NCBI RefSeq assembly: GCF_900113115.1
Contig: NZ_FOOF01000017.1
Coordinates: forward strand, 62,001-126,000
Direction of reading: 5' to 3'
Length of the DNA: 64,000 bases
DNA from: Duganella sp. CF458
GTDB lineage: Bacteria > Pseudomonadota > Gammaproteobacteria > Burkholderiales > Burkholderiaceae_D
Shown here: piece after piece, positions 33,830 to 42,726 of the stretch
How the letters are laid out: each line of letters begins with the position of its first letter
How positions within the stretch are numbered: position 1 is the stretch's first letter
The notes under the pieces: model-generated
The model's database searches: none
What the model was told of the DNA's origin: nothing
What the model saw: only the letters and a program-made list of their open reading frames with translations
Position numbers and translations under genes: made by a program

Positions 33830-33860
33830 TTATATTGGAATTCGATATCACTTATCGAAT
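33830..33860 (-). promoter_or_regulatory. Promoter and palindromic operator upstream of etfB
   Basis: On the minus strand TTCGAT (33859-33854), an 18-nt spacer and TATAAT (33835-33830) form a sigma-70-type promoter, giving a leader of about 40 nt. A perfect inverted repeat ATTCGATA-N5-TATCGAAT (33840-33860) covers the -35 and spacer, a natural place for a repressor, for example of the TetR type often found on fatty-acid genes. The regulator is not identified. Confidence 0.6.
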
Positions 33861-33932
33861 AAAAGCACGATCGTGCGTTTTTTAAGTACAATCCGGCGCC
33901 GAAAATCAGCAACCGGTAGCATACCGCAGTTT

Positions 33933-34193
33933 TTACTTGCGGCGCATCAAAAACGTAAATTCAGTGCCCTGCTGGACGTGCGACAAGAGTGCATTGCCAG
34001 TCTGCTTGGCAAAGGCCTGGAAGTCACGCACTGACCCTGGATCGGTAGCCACGATACGCAATACCTGGCCGCTTTCCAATTCCGCCAAGGCTTTCTTGGC
34101 TTTGAGGATAGGCAGCGGGCAATTCAGGCCGCGCGCGTCGAGGTCCTTATGAAATTCCATGATCTCGGACTCGAGAGTAAGAGTTTCGCTCAT
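33933..34193 (-). CDS. TusA-family sulfurtransferase
   Basis: An 86-residue protein with the TusA/SirA motif LDARGLNCPLPILKAKKAL, where the Cys of CPxP carries a persulfide. The rest follows the fold (SGQVLRIVATDPGSVRDFQAFAKQTGN). TusA-like proteins relay sulfur for tRNA thiolation or other sulfur transfer. ATG 34193 (MSETLTLE) is taken; ATG 34160 (MEFHKDL) is also possible. It is separate from alaS and from the etf operon. Confidence 0.88.
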   Translation of the reverse strand: MSETLTLESEIMEFHKDLDARGLNCPLPILKAKKALAELESGQVLRIVATDPGSVRDFQAFAKQTGNALLSHVQQGTEFTFLMRRK

Positions 34194-34314
34194 CAATATC
34201 TCGCTTCTGTACAACTGGTTCCAACATACTACTCCAATTTTGCGCGTCTGACGCACTGCACCAAAATAGTTAATGTTGCGTTGCAAAATCACAACGACAT
34301 TGCAATGTCGGAAA

Positions 34315-34338
34315 GGCCCGCCCTAGCAAGCGCGGGCC
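34315..34338 (-). terminator. Hairpin after alaS
   Basis: GGCCCGC (34315-34321) pairs with GCGGGCC (34332-34338) around a 10-nt loop, 11 nt downstream of the alaS stop. Only three T follow on the minus strand, so termination may be weak or need Rho. Confidence 0.55.
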
Positions 34339-34349
34339 GTCAGCAGCTC

Positions 34350-36962
34350 TTAGATACGCGACTCCACCCATGCTGCAACGCCACCGAGCGCACTTGGCAG
34401 CGCGTCCGGATTGGTGCCGCCGGCCTGCGCCATGTCGGGGCGGCCACCGCCCTTGCCGCCCACTTGCAGTGCAACGAAGTTGACCAGCTCACCGGCCTTG
34501 ACCTTGCCGATCGAGTCGGCGGTCACACCAGCGATCAGGCTTACCTTGCCGTCGTTGACGGAAGCCAGCACGATGGCGGCGGACTTCAGCTTGTCCTTCA
34601 GCTTGTCCATGGTTTCGCGCAGCGCGGTGACGTCGGCGCCTTCCATGGTCGCCGCCAGGACTTTCAGGCCCTTGACGTCAACTGCCTTGTTGACCAGTTC
34701 ATCGCCCTGGCCGGAAGCCAGCTTCGACTTCAGTGCCGCCAGTTCTTTTTCCAGCGACTTCACCTGGTCTTGCACGGCGCTGATTTTGGCAGTCAGTTCT
34801 TCAGGATTGGACTTCAGCGCGGCAGCAGCTTCGTTCAGCTTGCGGGCCATGCCTTGCACCAGCGCCAGCGCGCCTTCGCCGGTCACCGCTTCCACGCGGC
34901 GGACACCGGCAGCAACGCCGCCTTCCGACACGATCTTGAACAGGCCGATATCGCCGGTGCGGTGCACGTGCACGCCGCCGCACAGCTCTTTGGAGGAACC
35001 GATGTCCATCACGCGCACCTCGTCGCCGTACTTCTCGCCGAACAACGCCATCGCGCCATGCTTCACAGCATCGTCGAAGGACATGTTGTGCGACTGGGTC
35101 GCAGCGTTAGCCAGGATCTCGGCGTTGACGATGGCTTCCACCTTGGCGATTTCCTCGGCGGTCATCGGCGCATTGTGGGAGAAGTCGAAACGTGCCTTGT
35201 CCGGATCGACCAGCGAGCCTTTCTGCGCCACGTGGGAGCCCAGCACTTCGCGCAGGGCTTTATGCATCAGGTGGGTGGCCGAGTGGTTGCGGATGGTGCG
35301 GCCGCGCGCATGCTGGTTCACTTCCGCGCCGACAGCGTCGCCAACCTTCAGCGAGCCGGATGCCAGAACGCCGTGGTGGCCGAACACGTCTGGCTGGATC
35401 TTCAGCGTGTCTTCCACTTCAAACTTGGCGCCAGCGGACTGGATCAGGCCCTGGTCGCCCACCTGACCGCCGGATTCAGCGTAGAACGGAGTGGTATCCA
35501 GGACGACGATGCCCTGCTCGCCTGCTTTCAGTTCCTGCACCGGTGCGCCGTTGGCGTACAGTGCGATCACTTTCGAATTGTGCTGAAGTTGGTCGTAGCC
35601 GACGAACTTGTTCTTCTCGCCAGAGTAGTCAACTTTGGTCACACGATTCTTGAACGTGCCGCCCTCGCGCGCCTTGCGCTTCTGCTCTTCCATCGCCACA
35701 TTGAAGCCTGCTTCGTCCAGTATCACTTCGCGTTCGCGGCAGATGTCGGCGGTCAGGTCCAGCGGGAAACCGTAGGTGTCGTACAGGGTGAAAGCGGTAG
35801 CGCCGTCCAGGCTCTTCGGATCCTTGGCCAGCTGCGCTTCCAGGATCTTCATGCCATTTTCCAGGGTCTCGCCGAAACGCTCTTCCTCGGCCTTCAGCAC
35901 CTGCGCAACGCGATTCTTGGCCTCAGCCAGTTCAGGGTAGGCACCGCCCATTTCGATATTCAGGTCTTCTACCAGCTTGTAGAAGAAGGCCTTGGTCTGG
36001 CCCAGCTTGTGGCCGTGACGCAGCGCACGGCGGACGATGCGGCGCAGGACGTAGCCGTGGCCTTCAGGGCCAGGGATGATGCCGTCGACGATCATGAAGG
36101 CGGCAGCGCGGATGTGGTCCGCGATCACGCGCAGCGATTTGTTTTCCAGGTCGGTCGCGCCGGTTTCGCGGGCAGCAGCCTTGATCAGGGCCTGGAAGGA
36201 ATCGATCTCATAGTTCGAGTGCACGTGCTGCAGGACAGCGGCCAGGCGCTCCATGCCCATGCCGGTGTCGACGCAAGGCTTCGGCAGCTTGTGCATCACG
36301 CCCGCCTCGTCGCGGTTGAACTGCATGAACACCAGGTTCCAGATTTCGATGAAGCGGTCGCCGTCTTCCTGGTCCGAGCCTGGAGGGCCGCCCCAGATGT
36401 CGGCGCCGTGGTCGTAGAAGATCTCGGTGCACGGACCGCAAGGACCGGTGTCGGCCATCTGCCAGAAATTGTCCGACGCGTAGCGCGAGCCCTTGTTGTC
36501 GCCGATACGGATGATGCGCTCTTTCGGCACGCCGATTTCGTTAGCCCAGATGTCGTAGGCTTCGTCGTCTTCGATGTAGACGGTGACGGTCAGCTTTTCA
36601 GGCGGCAGGCCGTAGACTTTGGTCAGCAGCTCCCATGCGTACTGAATCGCATCGCGCTTGAAGTAATCGCCAAAGCTGAAATTGCCCAGCATTTCGAAGA
36701 AGGTGTGGTGGCGCGCGGTGTAGCCGACGTTTTCCAGGTCATTGTGCTTGCCGCCTGCGCGCACGCAGCGCTGCACGGTGGTGGCACGGGAATACGGGCG
36801 CACGTCCTGGCCCAGGAACACATCCTTGAACTGCACCATGCCGGAGTTCGTCAACAGCAGGGTTGGGTCGTTGCCTGGCACCAGCGGGCTGGAACGGACA
36901 ATCGTGTGACCCTTGGATTCGAAGAATTTCAGGAACTTTTCGCGAATTTCAGCAGATTTCAT
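34350..36962 (-). CDS. alaS: Alanyl-tRNA synthetase
   Basis: An 870-residue class II synthetase charging tRNA-Ala. The N-terminal catalytic domain (IREKFLKFFESKGH; RCVRAGGKHNDLENVG) is followed by the editing domain with zinc-binding HSATHLMH and CGGVH, and a C-terminal oligomerisation domain ending in the glycine-rich GGKGGGRPDMAQAGG. Length and all domains are normal. Confidence 0.98.
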   Translation of the reverse strand: MKSAEIREKFLKFFESKGHTIVRSSPLVPGNDPTLLLTNSGMVQFKDVFLGQDVRPYSRATTVQRCVRAGGKHNDLENVGYTARHHTFFEMLGNFSFGDYFKRDAIQYAWELLTKVYGLPPEKLTVTVYIEDDEAYDIWANEIGVPKERIIRIGDNKGSRYASDNFWQMADTGPCGPCTEIFYDHGADIWGGPPGSDQEDGDRFIEIWNLVFMQFNRDEAGVMHKLPKPCVDTGMGMERLAAVLQHVHSNYEIDSFQALIKAAARETGATDLENKSLRVIADHIRAAAFMIVDGIIPGPEGHGYVLRRIVRRALRHGHKLGQTKAFFYKLVEDLNIEMGGAYPELAEAKNRVAQVLKAEEERFGETLENGMKILEAQLAKDPKSLDGATAFTLYDTYGFPLDLTADICREREVILDEAGFNVAMEEQKRKAREGGTFKNRVTKVDYSGEKNKFVGYDQLQHNSKVIALYANGAPVQELKAGEQGIVVLDTTPFYAESGGQVGDQGLIQSAGAKFEVEDTLKIQPDVFGHHGVLASGSLKVGDAVGAEVNQHARGRTIRNHSATHLMHKALREVLGSHVAQKGSLVDPDKARFDFSHNAPMTAEEIAKVEAIVNAEILANAATQSHNMSFDDAVKHGAMALFGEKYGDEVRVMDIGSSKELCGGVHVHRTGDIGLFKIVSEGGVAAGVRRVEAVTGEGALALVQGMARKLNEAAAALKSNPEELTAKISAVQDQVKSLEKELAALKSKLASGQGDELVNKAVDVKGLKVLAATMEGADVTALRETMDKLKDKLKSAAIVLASVNDGKVSLIAGVTADSIGKVKAGELVNFVALQVGGKGGGRPDMAQAGGTNPDALPSALGGVAAWVESRI

Positions 36963-37049
36963 GTCGTAAAAGGTAGGTTGCAGGCTGGTGCAAAGGGTTG
37001 ATTATACGTGAACAGCCCGCCGTTGCGGTGGGCGGCGGCCTCTAAGCCG

Positions 37050-37802
37050 CTATATGAAGTCGGGGCCGATCAGGTCGATGCGGTCGGTGCAGAAACCGTC
37101 CACGCCCAGCGCGAAGACCTCCCGCGCTCGCTCAAGGGAATTCACGGTATAGCAAAACAGGCCGAGGCCAGCCGCCTTCACCGCTTTCGCCTGCTCCGGC
37201 GTAAGGTATTTGTGGTTGGTATGGATCGCCACGGCGCCCAATTCACGCGCCGTTTCCAGCCAGTCCGCCGGGATCTTATCGAAAAGACAAGCTCGTGGTA
37301 ATTCAGGCGCGGCATCGCGTGCCGCCGCCAATGCAGGCATGCTGAACGACGACAGCAAAGGCATTTGCGCCGCATCGCCCGCCGCCACTTCCGCCGCAAA
37401 CCTGGCCCGCGCGGTGTGCGCCACCCAGCGGCCGGTCGCTTCATCGTGGCCTTCGGCCGGCTTGATCTCGATATTCATCCAGATCTTGTGCTCTTTGCAG
37501 TAGTCGACCCATTCAAGGAACAATGGCACCGGCTCGCCGCGGAATTCAGGACCGAACCACCGGCCCGCATCCATCTTCGCCAGTTCCGCCGCCGTGAAGT
37601 TGGGCACATAGTCATCGCCATACACTGTGCGGCCGAAATGCGGGTCGTGCATCACTACACCGATGCCGTCGGACGACAGCATGACGTCGAATTCCACCGC
37701 GCGGAAACCATAAGCCAAACCGGCGCGCAGGCCGGCGATTGTATTTTCCGGAGCCAGCGTGCCGCCTCCGCGATGCGCAACGATTTTTGGGTAGGGCCAC
37801 AT
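37050..37802 (-). CDS. ugpQ: Glycerophosphodiester phosphodiesterase
   Basis: A 250-residue cytoplasmic GDPD that hydrolyses glycerophosphodiesters to glycerol-3-phosphate and an alcohol. It has the motifs VAHRGGGTLAPENT (catalytic His and Arg), VEFDVMLSSDG (metal Glu/Asp), VMHDPHFGRT (second catalytic His) and MNIEIKP. No signal peptide is present, which fits UgpQ rather than periplasmic GlpQ. It stands alone, without ugp transport genes nearby. Confidence 0.92.
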   Translation of the reverse strand: MWPYPKIVAHRGGGTLAPENTIAGLRAGLAYGFRAVEFDVMLSSDGIGVVMHDPHFGRTVYGDDYVPNFTAAELAKMDAGRWFGPEFRGEPVPLFLEWVDYCKEHKIWMNIEIKPAEGHDEATGRWVAHTARARFAAEVAAGDAAQMPLLSSFSMPALAAARDAAPELPRACLFDKIPADWLETARELGAVAIHTNHKYLTPEQAKAVKAAGLGLFCYTVNSLERAREVFALGVDGFCTDRIDLIGPDFI

Positions 37803-37872
37803 AGGATTAAGACACTAACACGGTTGGATGCGTTAAGCTAACGCTCCCTGAAAACAGTAGGAAGAAGACAAC

Positions 37873-39099
37873 ATGACTCCGAAGGCCCTTGGACACATTC
37901 GCGTACTGGACTTGAGCCGCGTGCTGGCCGGCCCATGGTGCTCGCAGAACCTCGCCGACCTTGGCGCGGACGTGATCAAGATCGAACGTCCTGGCGCGGG
38001 CGACGATACGCGCGCCTGGGGTCCGCCATACGCCAAGGATGCCACCGGCGCCGACACCACGGAGGCTGCCTACTACCTGTCCGCCAACCGCGGCAAACGC
38101 TCGGTGACCTGCGACATCTCCAAGCCGGAGGGGCAGGCGCTGATCCGCGAACTGGCGAAACACGCCGACGTGGTACTGGAAAATTACAAGGTCGGCCAGT
38201 TGAAAAAGTATGGCCTGGACTATGAATCGCTGAAGGCAGTCAAGCCAGACCTGGTGTACTGCTCCGTGACCGGCTTCGGCCAGGACGGCCCCTATGCGCA
38301 CCGCGCCGGCTATGACTTCCTGATCCAGGGCATGGGCGGCTTGATGTCCGTGACAGGCGAGCGTGACGACCTGCCAGGTGGCGGTCCGCAAAAAGCGGGC
38401 GTCGCACTGACCGACCTGATGACAGGCATGTACTCCACCATCGCCATCCTGGCGGCGTTGACCCACCGCGACCGCACCGGCGAAGGGCAGTACATCGACA
38501 TGGCGCTACTGGACGTGCAGGTCGCGATGCTGGCCAATATGGGTTCCAACTACCTGAATAGCGGCAAGGCGCCCAAGCGTTGGGGCAACGCGCACGCCAA
38601 TATCGTGCCGTACCAGACCTTCGCCTGCGCCGACGGCTACATCATCGTCGCCACCGGCAACGACGGCCAATACCAGAAGTTCGTCGAAGTCGGCGGCCGC
38701 GCCGACCTGGCTTTCCACGAAAGCTACGCCACCAATCCCTTGCGCGTAAAGAACCGCGACGAGCTGGTACCGATCCTGGCTGAGATGGTGAAGGCACAGC
38801 CGCGCGACTGGTGGATCGAACAACTGGAAGCGGTTGGCGTACCATGCGGCCCAATCAACGACCTGCATGATGTATTCAAGAACCCGCAAGTGCAAGCACG
38901 CGGCATGATGATCGAAACCGACCATCCAACCGCCGGCAAAGTAAAACTGGTGCGCAACCCGATGCGCCTGAGCGCCAGCCCGGCCGAGACCGACATGGCC
39001 CCGCCCCTGCTTGGCCAGCACACCGACGAAGTGCTGCGCGAAGTCCTCGGCCGCAGCGAAGAAGACATCGCCACCCTCCGCAGCAAAGGCATCCTGTAA
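37873..39099 (+). CDS. CaiB/BaiF-family (class III) CoA transferase
   Basis: A 408-residue class III CoA transferase. The N-terminus (VLDLSRVLAGPWCSQNLADLGADVIKIERP) and the catalytic Asp region (KAGVALTDLMTGMYSTIAILAAL) are typical, and the C-terminus is complete (LGQHTDEVLREVLG). Such enzymes move CoA between carboxylic acids through an aspartyl-CoA intermediate; the substrate (succinate/glutarate-, formyl- or carnitine-type) cannot be told from sequence. Repeat copy 2 starts 15 nt after its stop. Confidence 0.92.
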   Translation: MTPKALGHIRVLDLSRVLAGPWCSQNLADLGADVIKIERPGAGDDTRAWGPPYAKDATGADTTEAAYYLSANRGKRSVTCDISKPEGQALIRELAKHADVVLENYKVGQLKKYGLDYESLKAVKPDLVYCSVTGFGQDGPYAHRAGYDFLIQGMGGLMSVTGERDDLPGGGPQKAGVALTDLMTGMYSTIAILAALTHRDRTGEGQYIDMALLDVQVAMLANMGSNYLNSGKAPKRWGNAHANIVPYQTFACADGYIIVATGNDGQYQKFVEVGGRADLAFHESYATNPLRVKNRDELVPILAEMVKAQPRDWWIEQLEAVGVPCGPINDLHDVFKNPQVQARGMMIETDHPTAGKVKLVRNPMRLSASPAETDMAPPLLGQHTDEVLREVLGRSEEDIATLRSKGIL

Positions 39100-39113
39100 A
39101 CATCGATACGGCC

Positions 39114-39224
39114 GAGCCCGTGTCCCACCTTGGGGTCACACCCGTTTTGAGACACGGACTCTTCCTTAACAAGGCAGAGCTCGTGTCCCATTTCGGGTGT
39201 GACCCCATGGTGGGACACGGGCTC
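39114..39224. repeat. Long imperfect inverted repeat, GTGTCCCACC family, copy 2
   Basis: Arms of about 45 nt (starting GAGCCCGTGTCCCACC and ending GGTGGGACACGGGCTC) flank a spacer of about 20 nt. The core, GTGTCCCACC-N2-GGGGTCACACCCG, is the same as in the element at 25129-25236. Both copies lie right after a plus-strand gene. The outer 16 bases pair perfectly, while the inner parts differ by a few bases. Confidence 0.85.
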
Positions 39225-39238
39225 AACTGGCTACTTGT

Positions 39239-39568
39239 TTAATGCAGGTGTTGCTTGAAGTCGAATAGCTCGCGGTGCATGAAGTTGACTGCGGCTTTCA
39301 TCTCGGGCGTCACTTGGATGCGCTCGCTGGCGCACACGCGGCGGGCTCGGGCGCCAAGCATTTCCATGTCGTCTACCAACTTGGGGACGTTGGCGTAGTC
39401 TTCGCTGACCAGCATTTCACTGATGTCGTCGGAGCGCCGGTCCAGCTTCTGGATCGTGTCGCGCAGCTCGCCTGTCAGGTGGCGCTCGGCCGATAACGCT
39501 TGCGCGGCCTGGCTGACTGCCATTTGGATGTTGCTGAGCCTGATACGGATTTCGCGATCGTGCATCAT
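39239..39568 (-). CDS. Hypothetical helical protein
   Basis: A 109-residue, mostly helical soluble protein (MMHDREIRIRLSNIQMAVSQ; LRDTIQKLDRRSDDISEMLV), without cysteine motif or signal. GAGGAG lies six bases upstream of the ATG at 39568, which I prefer over ATG 39586. It is a single-gene unit between the repeat element and the MFS gene. Function unknown. Confidence 0.7.
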   Translation of the reverse strand: MMHDREIRIRLSNIQMAVSQAAQALSAERHLTGELRDTIQKLDRRSDDISEMLVSEDYANVPKLVDDMEMLGARARRVCASERIQVTPEMKAAVNFMHRELFDFKQHLH

Positions 39569-39641
39569 GATGATCTCCTCGCTCAAAACGGCACCCAGCG
39601 TGCCGGTCGGACTTGGAGATCATTGGCACTCGGCGGTTCAA

Positions 39642-40841
39642 TCACCCTGCCTCAGCTTTGATCTGGCTCAACCTTGGTGCAATCGGCGTCAACCGGCGCA
39701 AGTGGATTGCAATCGCGATGGCTCCAACCAGGCAAGCGCCCAGAAGCCCGACCACGCCTGCCCAACCTGCCCTGCCCCATAAAACCCCGGCAGCCCAACC
39801 AACCACGCTGGAACCGAGGTAATAGAAGAACAGGTAGAGCGCCGAGGCCAGTGCCGCCCCGCGCGCGCGCCGGCCAACCCAGCTGCTGGTCATCGAGTGC
39901 GATGCGAAAAAGGCGAAGGTGAACAGGGCCAGTCCGCCCACAACCAGTGGCAGCCAGTTCGACAAGGTCAGAACAATACCTGCCAGCATCAGGCTCAGCA
40001 CCAAATACAGCACGCCTTTGCGGCCATAACGGTCAGCCAGCTTGCCGGCCCAGACCGAACTGAAAATCCCCAGCAGGTACAGCAACGAGATCCCGCCAAC
40101 CACACCCTGGCGCAGTTCGAATGGCGCAGCCAGCAGGCGGTAGCTGATGTAGTTGTAGGCGCTGACCATGCAGCCCATTAACAGGAAAGCCAACGCGAAC
40201 AGCCATGGCAGGCCGTCGTCGCTCAGGTGCCGGCGCGCCTGTCCGGGCAGCGCGCGCCAACCTCCGGTCGCGGGGCGGAACCGGCGCGATGCCGGCAGGC
40301 TGCGCCAGAACTCGGCAGCCGCCAGCACGCCGGCCACGCCCATCGCCACCAGGGCGACGCGCCAGGAGAAAAAGTCGCTCAGCACGGAAGTCACCATGCG
40401 CCCGACCATGCCGCCGAACGCGCTGCCGCTGATATAGAGGCCCATCGACAGGCCCAGTGATTCGGGCTCGATTTCCTCGGCGAGGTAGGCCATGGCGACT
40501 GCCGGCATGCCGCCCAGTGCAACACCAAGCAGCACGCGGGCGGCGAGCAATTGGCCGTAGCCGCCGGCCAGTGCGCATAGCAGCGTCATGACGGCGGAGA
40601 TGGCCAGCGCGCCCACCATCAAGGGCTTGCGTCCGCAGCGGTCGGAGATGGCACTCGACGCGACCAGCGAAACCGCCATCGCCGCCGTCGCCAGCGACAA
40701 CGACAAGCTGCTCTGCGCCGGGGTCAGCGCAAATTCGTGGGACAGCAGCGGCATCAGGGGTTGCACGCAGTACAGCAGTGCGAAGCAGGAGAAGCCGCCG
40801 AAGAACATGGCGCGGTTGGTGGGGTGGCTGAGGGCTTTCAT
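39642..40841 (-). CDS. MFS transporter, YnfM-like
   Basis: A 399-residue 12-helix major facilitator. It has the MFS loop motif SDRCGRKPLMVGAL between helices 2 and 3 and a second GKLADRYGRKGVLY after helix 8, matching drug or metabolite exporters of the YnfM type. A LysR regulator is transcribed divergently 76 nt away and probably controls it. Substrate unknown. Confidence 0.87.
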   Translation of the reverse strand: MKALSHPTNRAMFFGGFSCFALLYCVQPLMPLLSHEFALTPAQSSLSLSLATAAMAVSLVASSAISDRCGRKPLMVGALAISAVMTLLCALAGGYGQLLAARVLLGVALGGMPAVAMAYLAEEIEPESLGLSMGLYISGSAFGGMVGRMVTSVLSDFFSWRVALVAMGVAGVLAAAEFWRSLPASRRFRPATGGWRALPGQARRHLSDDGLPWLFALAFLLMGCMVSAYNYISYRLLAAPFELRQGVVGGISLLYLLGIFSSVWAGKLADRYGRKGVLYLVLSLMLAGIVLTLSNWLPLVVGGLALFTFAFFASHSMTSSWVGRRARGAALASALYLFFYYLGSSVVGWAAGVLWGRAGWAGVVGLLGACLVGAIAIAIHLRRLTPIAPRLSQIKAEAG

Positions 40842-40917
40842 CGTGAATTGATCTTAGGATTGCCCTGTATTACTGTCCAATATATATTTAAGGCGTTATT
40901 AATCGCTTTTAAATATT
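40842..40917. promoter_or_regulatory. Divergent MFS/LysR control region
   Basis: A 76-nt AT-rich gap holds a near-perfect inverted repeat ATTTAAGGCG ... CGCTTTTAAAT (40886-40914) close to the LysR start, a likely LysR-type binding site that would control both divergent genes. Confidence 0.45.
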
Positions 40918-41808
40918 ATGGAATTGCGTCACCTGCGCTATTTCGTGGCCGTGGCCGAGGAGCTCAGTTTCACCCGCGCGGCGGAACGGCTGCATATCGG
41001 CCAGCCGCCCCTTTCCCAGCAGATCCAGGCGCTCGAGGCCGAAGTGGGTGCGCGCCTGTTCGACCGCAGCAAGCGCTGGGTGCGCTTGACCGAGGCTGGC
41101 AAGCTGTTTCTCGAAGACGCGCGGGCCATCCTGGCCCAGTCCGAGCGGGCGGCCGAAAGGGCGCGCCGGGCGCAGCGTGGCCAGGCGGGCGAACTGCGCG
41201 TGGGCTTTACGTTTTCCACGCCCTTTACGCCGCTGTTCGCGCGCACCATCCGGCGCTACCGCCAGCTGTATCCTGATGTTGCGCTCACCTTGCATGAGAT
41301 GACGACGCTGCACCAGATCGACGCCCTGGAGGCGCGCAAGATAGATCTTGGTTTTGTGCGCCCGCCGGAGGTGGCTTTGCCGGAGCAGCTGGTGCTGACG
41401 ACGCTGCGCCGGGATGCGCTGCTGCTGGTGCTTGCCGGCGATTCACCGCTGGCGCGCAAACGCAAGATCAAGGTGGCTGACCTGGCGGAACTTCCGTGGG
41501 TGATGTATCCGAAGGAGTCTGGCGTGGGGATTAATCACGCTATCCTGGGCATGTGCCGGGCGGCGGGCTTTGTGCCGCAGGTGGCGATGGAGGCGGGTGA
41601 GGCGGCAACCATTATCGGCTTGGTTGCGGCGGGGATCGGGGTGTCGGTGCTGCCGTCGCCGTTCCAGTCGATGCATTTGGAGGGCGTGGTGTTTCGCCAG
41701 CTGGATGACGCGGGGGCGGTCACTTCGCTGCAATTGGCGCAGCGGCGGGCCGATGGCGGGGCGCTGGTGGAGGCGTTTGTGCGGGTGGCGCTTGAAGAGA
41801 ACCGGTAA
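40918..41808 (+). CDS. LysR-family transcriptional regulator
   Basis: A 296-residue LysR regulator. The helix-turn-helix is in residues 1-60 (MELRHLRYFVAVAEELSFTR; LHIGQPPLSQQIQALEAEVG), and the co-inducer domain covers 90-290. It is divergent from the MFS exporter gene, the usual arrangement for a regulator of an exporter. The frame ends just before a perfect 24-bp palindrome. Confidence 0.92.
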   Translation: MELRHLRYFVAVAEELSFTRAAERLHIGQPPLSQQIQALEAEVGARLFDRSKRWVRLTEAGKLFLEDARAILAQSERAAERARRAQRGQAGELRVGFTFSTPFTPLFARTIRRYRQLYPDVALTLHEMTTLHQIDALEARKIDLGFVRPPEVALPEQLVLTTLRRDALLLVLAGDSPLARKRKIKVADLAELPWVMYPKESGVGINHAILGMCRAAGFVPQVAMEAGEAATIIGLVAAGIGVSVLPSPFQSMHLEGVVFRQLDDAGAVTSLQLAQRRADGGALVEAFVRVALEENR

Positions 41809-41809
41809 A

Positions 41810-41833
41810 CCGGCCGGATGGCCATCCGGCCGG
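41810..41833. terminator. Perfect 24-bp palindrome between convergent genes
   Basis: CCGGCCGGATGG followed directly by its reverse complement (41810-41833), two bases after the LysR stop and 21 bases from the stop of the convergent minus-strand gene. No T-run follows on either strand, so it is a GC-rich hairpin that may mark transcript ends rather than a classic terminator. Confidence 0.5.
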
Positions 41834-41853
41834 CTGCTCGGCAGCCAACGGTT

Positions 41854-42726
41854 TTAGTCGTAGTCTGCGTCGAGCTCGGAGCCGGCGTAGTTTTCCAGCT
41901 CAGTCCAGAGGGTCTTCATCGCGAAGCGTCCCGGCAGTTTTTGCAGCACGGTGCAGGTGCGGCGATACAGGTCGATGCGGTTCAGCAGCACGGGACGATG
42001 CTGCTCCGGCACCGCTGCGACCAGCGCTTCCCAGCCTGCCTCGTAATCCGGCTTGGCCTTGCGCACAGCCTTCACGAAGCGTTCGAATTCCTTCTGGCCG
42101 GTGCGGGCGACGATGCGGCCGCCGCCTTCCACCGCGAAGATGATCGCCAGCGCGATCACGCCTTCCGCGTTCAGGTCGGGGTCCTTGATGGCACCGTCCA
42201 GGTTATGGCGGCGCAGCCAGTTCGCCAGCCGCACCACGGCCTGCACTTCCTGGCGCTGCTTGAACTGGGCCTGGTATTTGGATGGACCATCCCAGTTGGC
42301 GCCCGGTTCGGTGAAGCAGATGTCGAAGAACAGGTCGCGCAGGCGGCGCTGTGCGTACATCGGGTCGTTGTCGTACTCACCGATCAGCGTATCTTCCGGC
42401 ATCGCAGCCAGGTCCTTCAGTTGGAGGAAGCCGGCCTGGAAGGCCAGCTCGGCGCCCTGCTCCACCAGGAAATCCAGCGCCAGCTCGTCGGAATCGACGG
42501 TCAGCAACTGCTCCAGGCCGAGCGACACGCCGCCGACAGTCAGGTTGACCGCCTTCTGGATGCCTTCCGCCGTGCGGTTGTTGGTGAACTTGTCCGCCAC
42601 CATGGCCGTGATGCCGCTCAATTCCTCGGCCAGGATGACGGCCGCATCTTCGCGGTCGTCGCCTGGCAGCAGTTTGATGGCGCGGGTCAGTCGCGGCAGG
42701 CTTTCTTTGACCAGTGCGGGCAGCAT
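41854..42726 (-). CDS. Hypothetical protein, last gene of the J-domain operon
   Basis: A 290-residue soluble protein, mostly helical, with no signal peptide and no motif I recognise. The N-terminal third has alternating helices (GITAMVADKFTNNRTAEGIQ), the centre is acidic and aromatic (YDNDPMYAQRRLRDLFFDIC), and the tail ends ENYAGSELDADYD. Its ATG overlaps the preceding stop as TGATG, so translation is coupled to the gene upstream. Function unknown; the J-domain gene at the head of the operon hints at a protein-folding or assembly context. Confidence 0.75.
   Translation of the reverse strand: MLPALVKESLPRLTRAIKLLPGDDREDAAVILAEELSGITAMVADKFTNNRTAEGIQKAVNLTVGGVSLGLEQLLTVDSDELALDFLVEQGAELAFQAGFLQLKDLAAMPEDTLIGEYDNDPMYAQRRLRDLFFDICFTEPGANWDGPSKYQAQFKQRQEVQAVVRLANWLRRHNLDGAIKDPDLNAEGVIALAIIFAVEGGGRIVARTGQKEFERFVKAVRKAKPDYEAGWEALVAAVPEQHRPVLLNRIDLYRRTCTVLQKLPGRFAMKTLWTELENYAGSELDADYD

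Noticed and set aside
34149..37001. A 950-codon open frame on the plus strand opposite alaS
   Set aside because: It mirrors alaS over nearly its whole length, has no ribosome-binding site and has low-complexity composition.
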